A DNA stretch of 14,538 nt, taken from Stramentimicrobium sp964433555. GTDB lineage: Bacteria; Atribacterota; Phoenicimicrobiia; Phoenicimicrobiales; Stramentimicrobiaceae. Each line of letters begins with the position of its first letter. Position 1 is the stretch's first letter. The DNA is taken from positions 1-14,538 of the forward strand of contig CAYSRG010000038.1 of assembly GCA_964433555.1 (NCBI GenBank). Reading direction: 5' to 3'. Of the stretch, positions 13,784 through 14,538 are shown piece by piece. A program made the position numbers and the translations under genes. The notes under the pieces are model-generated. The model did not search any database. It was not told where the DNA came from and saw only the letters and a program-made list of their open reading frames with translations.

Positions 13784-14200
13784 TTATTCTTCCATAGCTT
13801 CTTTTAGTGCTTCTTTAAGCTGACCTTTTTTAGTTCTCTTTTTAAACTCAATCAGTTTCTCAACATCAATTTCAAGTTCATCTTCATTTGCAGGTTTAAG
13901 TTCTTTTAATGCCTTGTGTATTGCCATATCCTCTGTTTTTGCTATAACCTTAATTTCATCAAAATCCTCTGTTGTTGGGTCTAAAACTATTACTCTCCAT
14001 AACGCTGTCATTTTATCATCTCCTTTCTTTTTGGTTTCTTTTGTGAATGTAAAATCATCATAGATTACATAGTCATAATGCAAGCCACTTGCTCCACCTG
14101 TCGTAACAGGTAAATTATAGTATGGTGTATTATAAGCATAATGGTCGTTATATGTATAATAATCTCCTGTGCTACTATATGTATTACTAATAGTTGCCAT
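13784..14200 (-). CDS. Hypothetical protein with Tyr-rich N-terminal part and an internal start
   Basis: A 138-residue frame that I do not recognise. Residues 1-47 hold 11 tyrosines in 40 positions (8-47) with many Ser, Thr, Asn and Gly, which looks disordered or adhesive. Residues 64-138 (MTALWRVIVLDPTTEDFDEI onward) look like a small separate alpha/beta domain: two strands, a helix (AIHKALKEL), an acidic stretch (NEDELEIDVEKL) and a basic helix. The start at 14200 is chosen because AAAGGAG then has 9-base spacing; the ATG at 14209 directly abuts the SD. The same 14-base SD block recurs in frame before the ATG at 14011, so the second half is probably also made as a 75-residue protein. It overlaps the upstream gene by 14 bases. 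Confidence 0.65.
   Translation of the reverse strand: MATISNTYSSTGDYYTYNDHYAYNTPYYNLPVTTGGASGLHYDYVIYDDFTFTKETKKKGDDKMTALWRVIVLDPTTEDFDEIKVIAKTEDMAIHKALKELKPANEDELEIDVEKLIEFKKRTKKGQLKEALKEAMEE
14009..14026 (-). promoter_or_regulatory. Internal ribosome-binding site and start codon (75-residue product, 13784-14011)
   Basis: In the minus strand, AAAGGAGATGATAA (14013-14026) precedes the ATG at 14009-14011, with 8 bases between GGAG and ATG. The same 14 bases stand before the start of the longer frame (14203-14216). The domain after this ATG is compact and differs in composition from the Tyr-rich part before it. Independent initiation here is therefore likely. Confidence 0.6.
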
Positions 14201-14495
14201 AGTTATCATCTCCTTTTATTTGGTTTATCCAATACTTCTGGTCATCAACATCCATATTCTTAAAGAAAGGACATTCCCATACAGGGGCTGTAATAGCATA
14301 AGATTTGGTTAATCCATATATCTTCTTGGCAATAGGACAGCTTGTTTTCCAATCACTTGGGTTATATCTTGCACAGTTAAGACATAGGTTATGGTCATCT
14401 TCCTTTCCCTTTAAATCCTTTCTAACCCACACATCATAAGTATCATGCTCATACTTCTCAAATTCTTCTGCACTTCTCACTACTTTTTCAATCAT
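14187..14495 (-). CDS. Four-cysteine hypothetical phage protein
   Basis: A 102-residue protein. Cysteines at 38, 41, 53 and 75 (CLNC, then SCPIA, then VWECPFF) suggest a zinc- or metal-binding site, C-x2-C-x11-C-x21-C. The pattern C..C with CPIA and PVWECP.F resembles small hypothetical proteins frequently seen in phage genomes, of unknown function. The acidic N-terminus and C-terminus are not conserved-looking. The start at 14495 has AAAGGAG 5 bases upstream. Its end overlaps the next gene by 14 bases. Nothing in the sequence assigns a biochemical role. Confidence 0.65.
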   Translation of the reverse strand: MIEKVVRSAEEFEKYEHDTYDVWVRKDLKGKEDDHNLCLNCARYNPSDWKTSCPIAKKIYGLTKSYAITAPVWECPFFKNMDVDDQKYWINQIKGDDNYGNY

Positions 14496-14507
14496 TGTTA
14501 CTCCTTT

Positions 14508-14537
14508 CTATACCACAGGTCTATCAATAAATTCAAA
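14508..14537 (-). CDS. Possible C-terminal end of an upstream gene
   Basis: The right edge can be read as FEFIDRPVV followed by TAG (stop at 14508-14510), 12 bases before the next start codon. The tight spacing seen elsewhere makes an upstream gene ending here likely, but nine codons cannot identify it and the frame could be chance. Confidence 0.3.
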   Translation of the reverse strand, partial: FEFIDRPVV

Positions 14538-14538
14538 T

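Overview
This window looks like the head-and-connector module of a tailed double-stranded DNA bacteriophage (or a prophage copy). Every supportable gene is on the minus strand, so the map reads from right to left. The genes are packed tightly, often overlapping by 1 to 29 bases or separated by a few bases. Nearly all have a purine-rich Shine-Dalgarno site (AGGAGG, AAAGGAGATG or AGGTGAT types) 5-10 bases before the start. The DNA is AT-rich. This suggests a bacterial host with strong SD usage, but the sequence alone does not identify the host. A run of exactly 100 Ns (3247-3346) shows that the piece is a scaffold, probably from a draft or metagenomic assembly.

Layout in the direction of transcription. 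Region 1 (14538 to 12899): a possible tail end of an upstream gene, a four-cysteine protein, a Tyr-rich protein with an internal start, an excisionase-like helix-turn-helix protein, a 51-residue ORF and an M15-type peptidase that is probably the endolysin. Region 2 (12892 to 12837): a short intergenic stretch with a sigma70-like promoter overlapped by a long inverted repeat that also contains the SD of the next gene. Region 3 (12832 to 9691): small and large terminase subunits. The large subunit is interrupted by a 349-residue intein with a LAGLIDADG endonuclease, placed exactly at Walker B. Region 4 (9677 to 5219): small beta-rich protein, small basic protein, portal, zinc-ribbon protein, coiled-coil protein, scaffold and major capsid protein. 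Region 5 (5212 to 3354): two putative virion structural genes and a third small beta protein, with strong intercistronic hairpins. Region 6 (3247-3346): the assembly gap. Region 7 (3231 to 1): probable head-tail adaptor with an inserted beta domain, a tail-fibre-type protein made of two tandem copies of one domain, a methyltransferase-glycosyltransferase fusion, and the start of another structural gene.

Together the genes would package DNA (TerS/TerL/portal), build the shell (scaffold, capsid, decoration-like proteins), close it with an adaptor, begin the tail or fibre apparatus and possibly decorate particles or host surfaces with sugars, and lyse the host (M15 peptidase). No capsid maturation protease, integrase, tRNA or CRISPR array is visible.

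The most interesting signals are: the promoter/hairpin arrangement before the small terminase gene, which resembles the logic of T4 gene e; the intein at the terminase Walker B motif; and two in-frame 'double' genes that each keep an SD and ATG at the internal junction. None of these is proof of a new system. All functional names are from reading motifs, without database searches.
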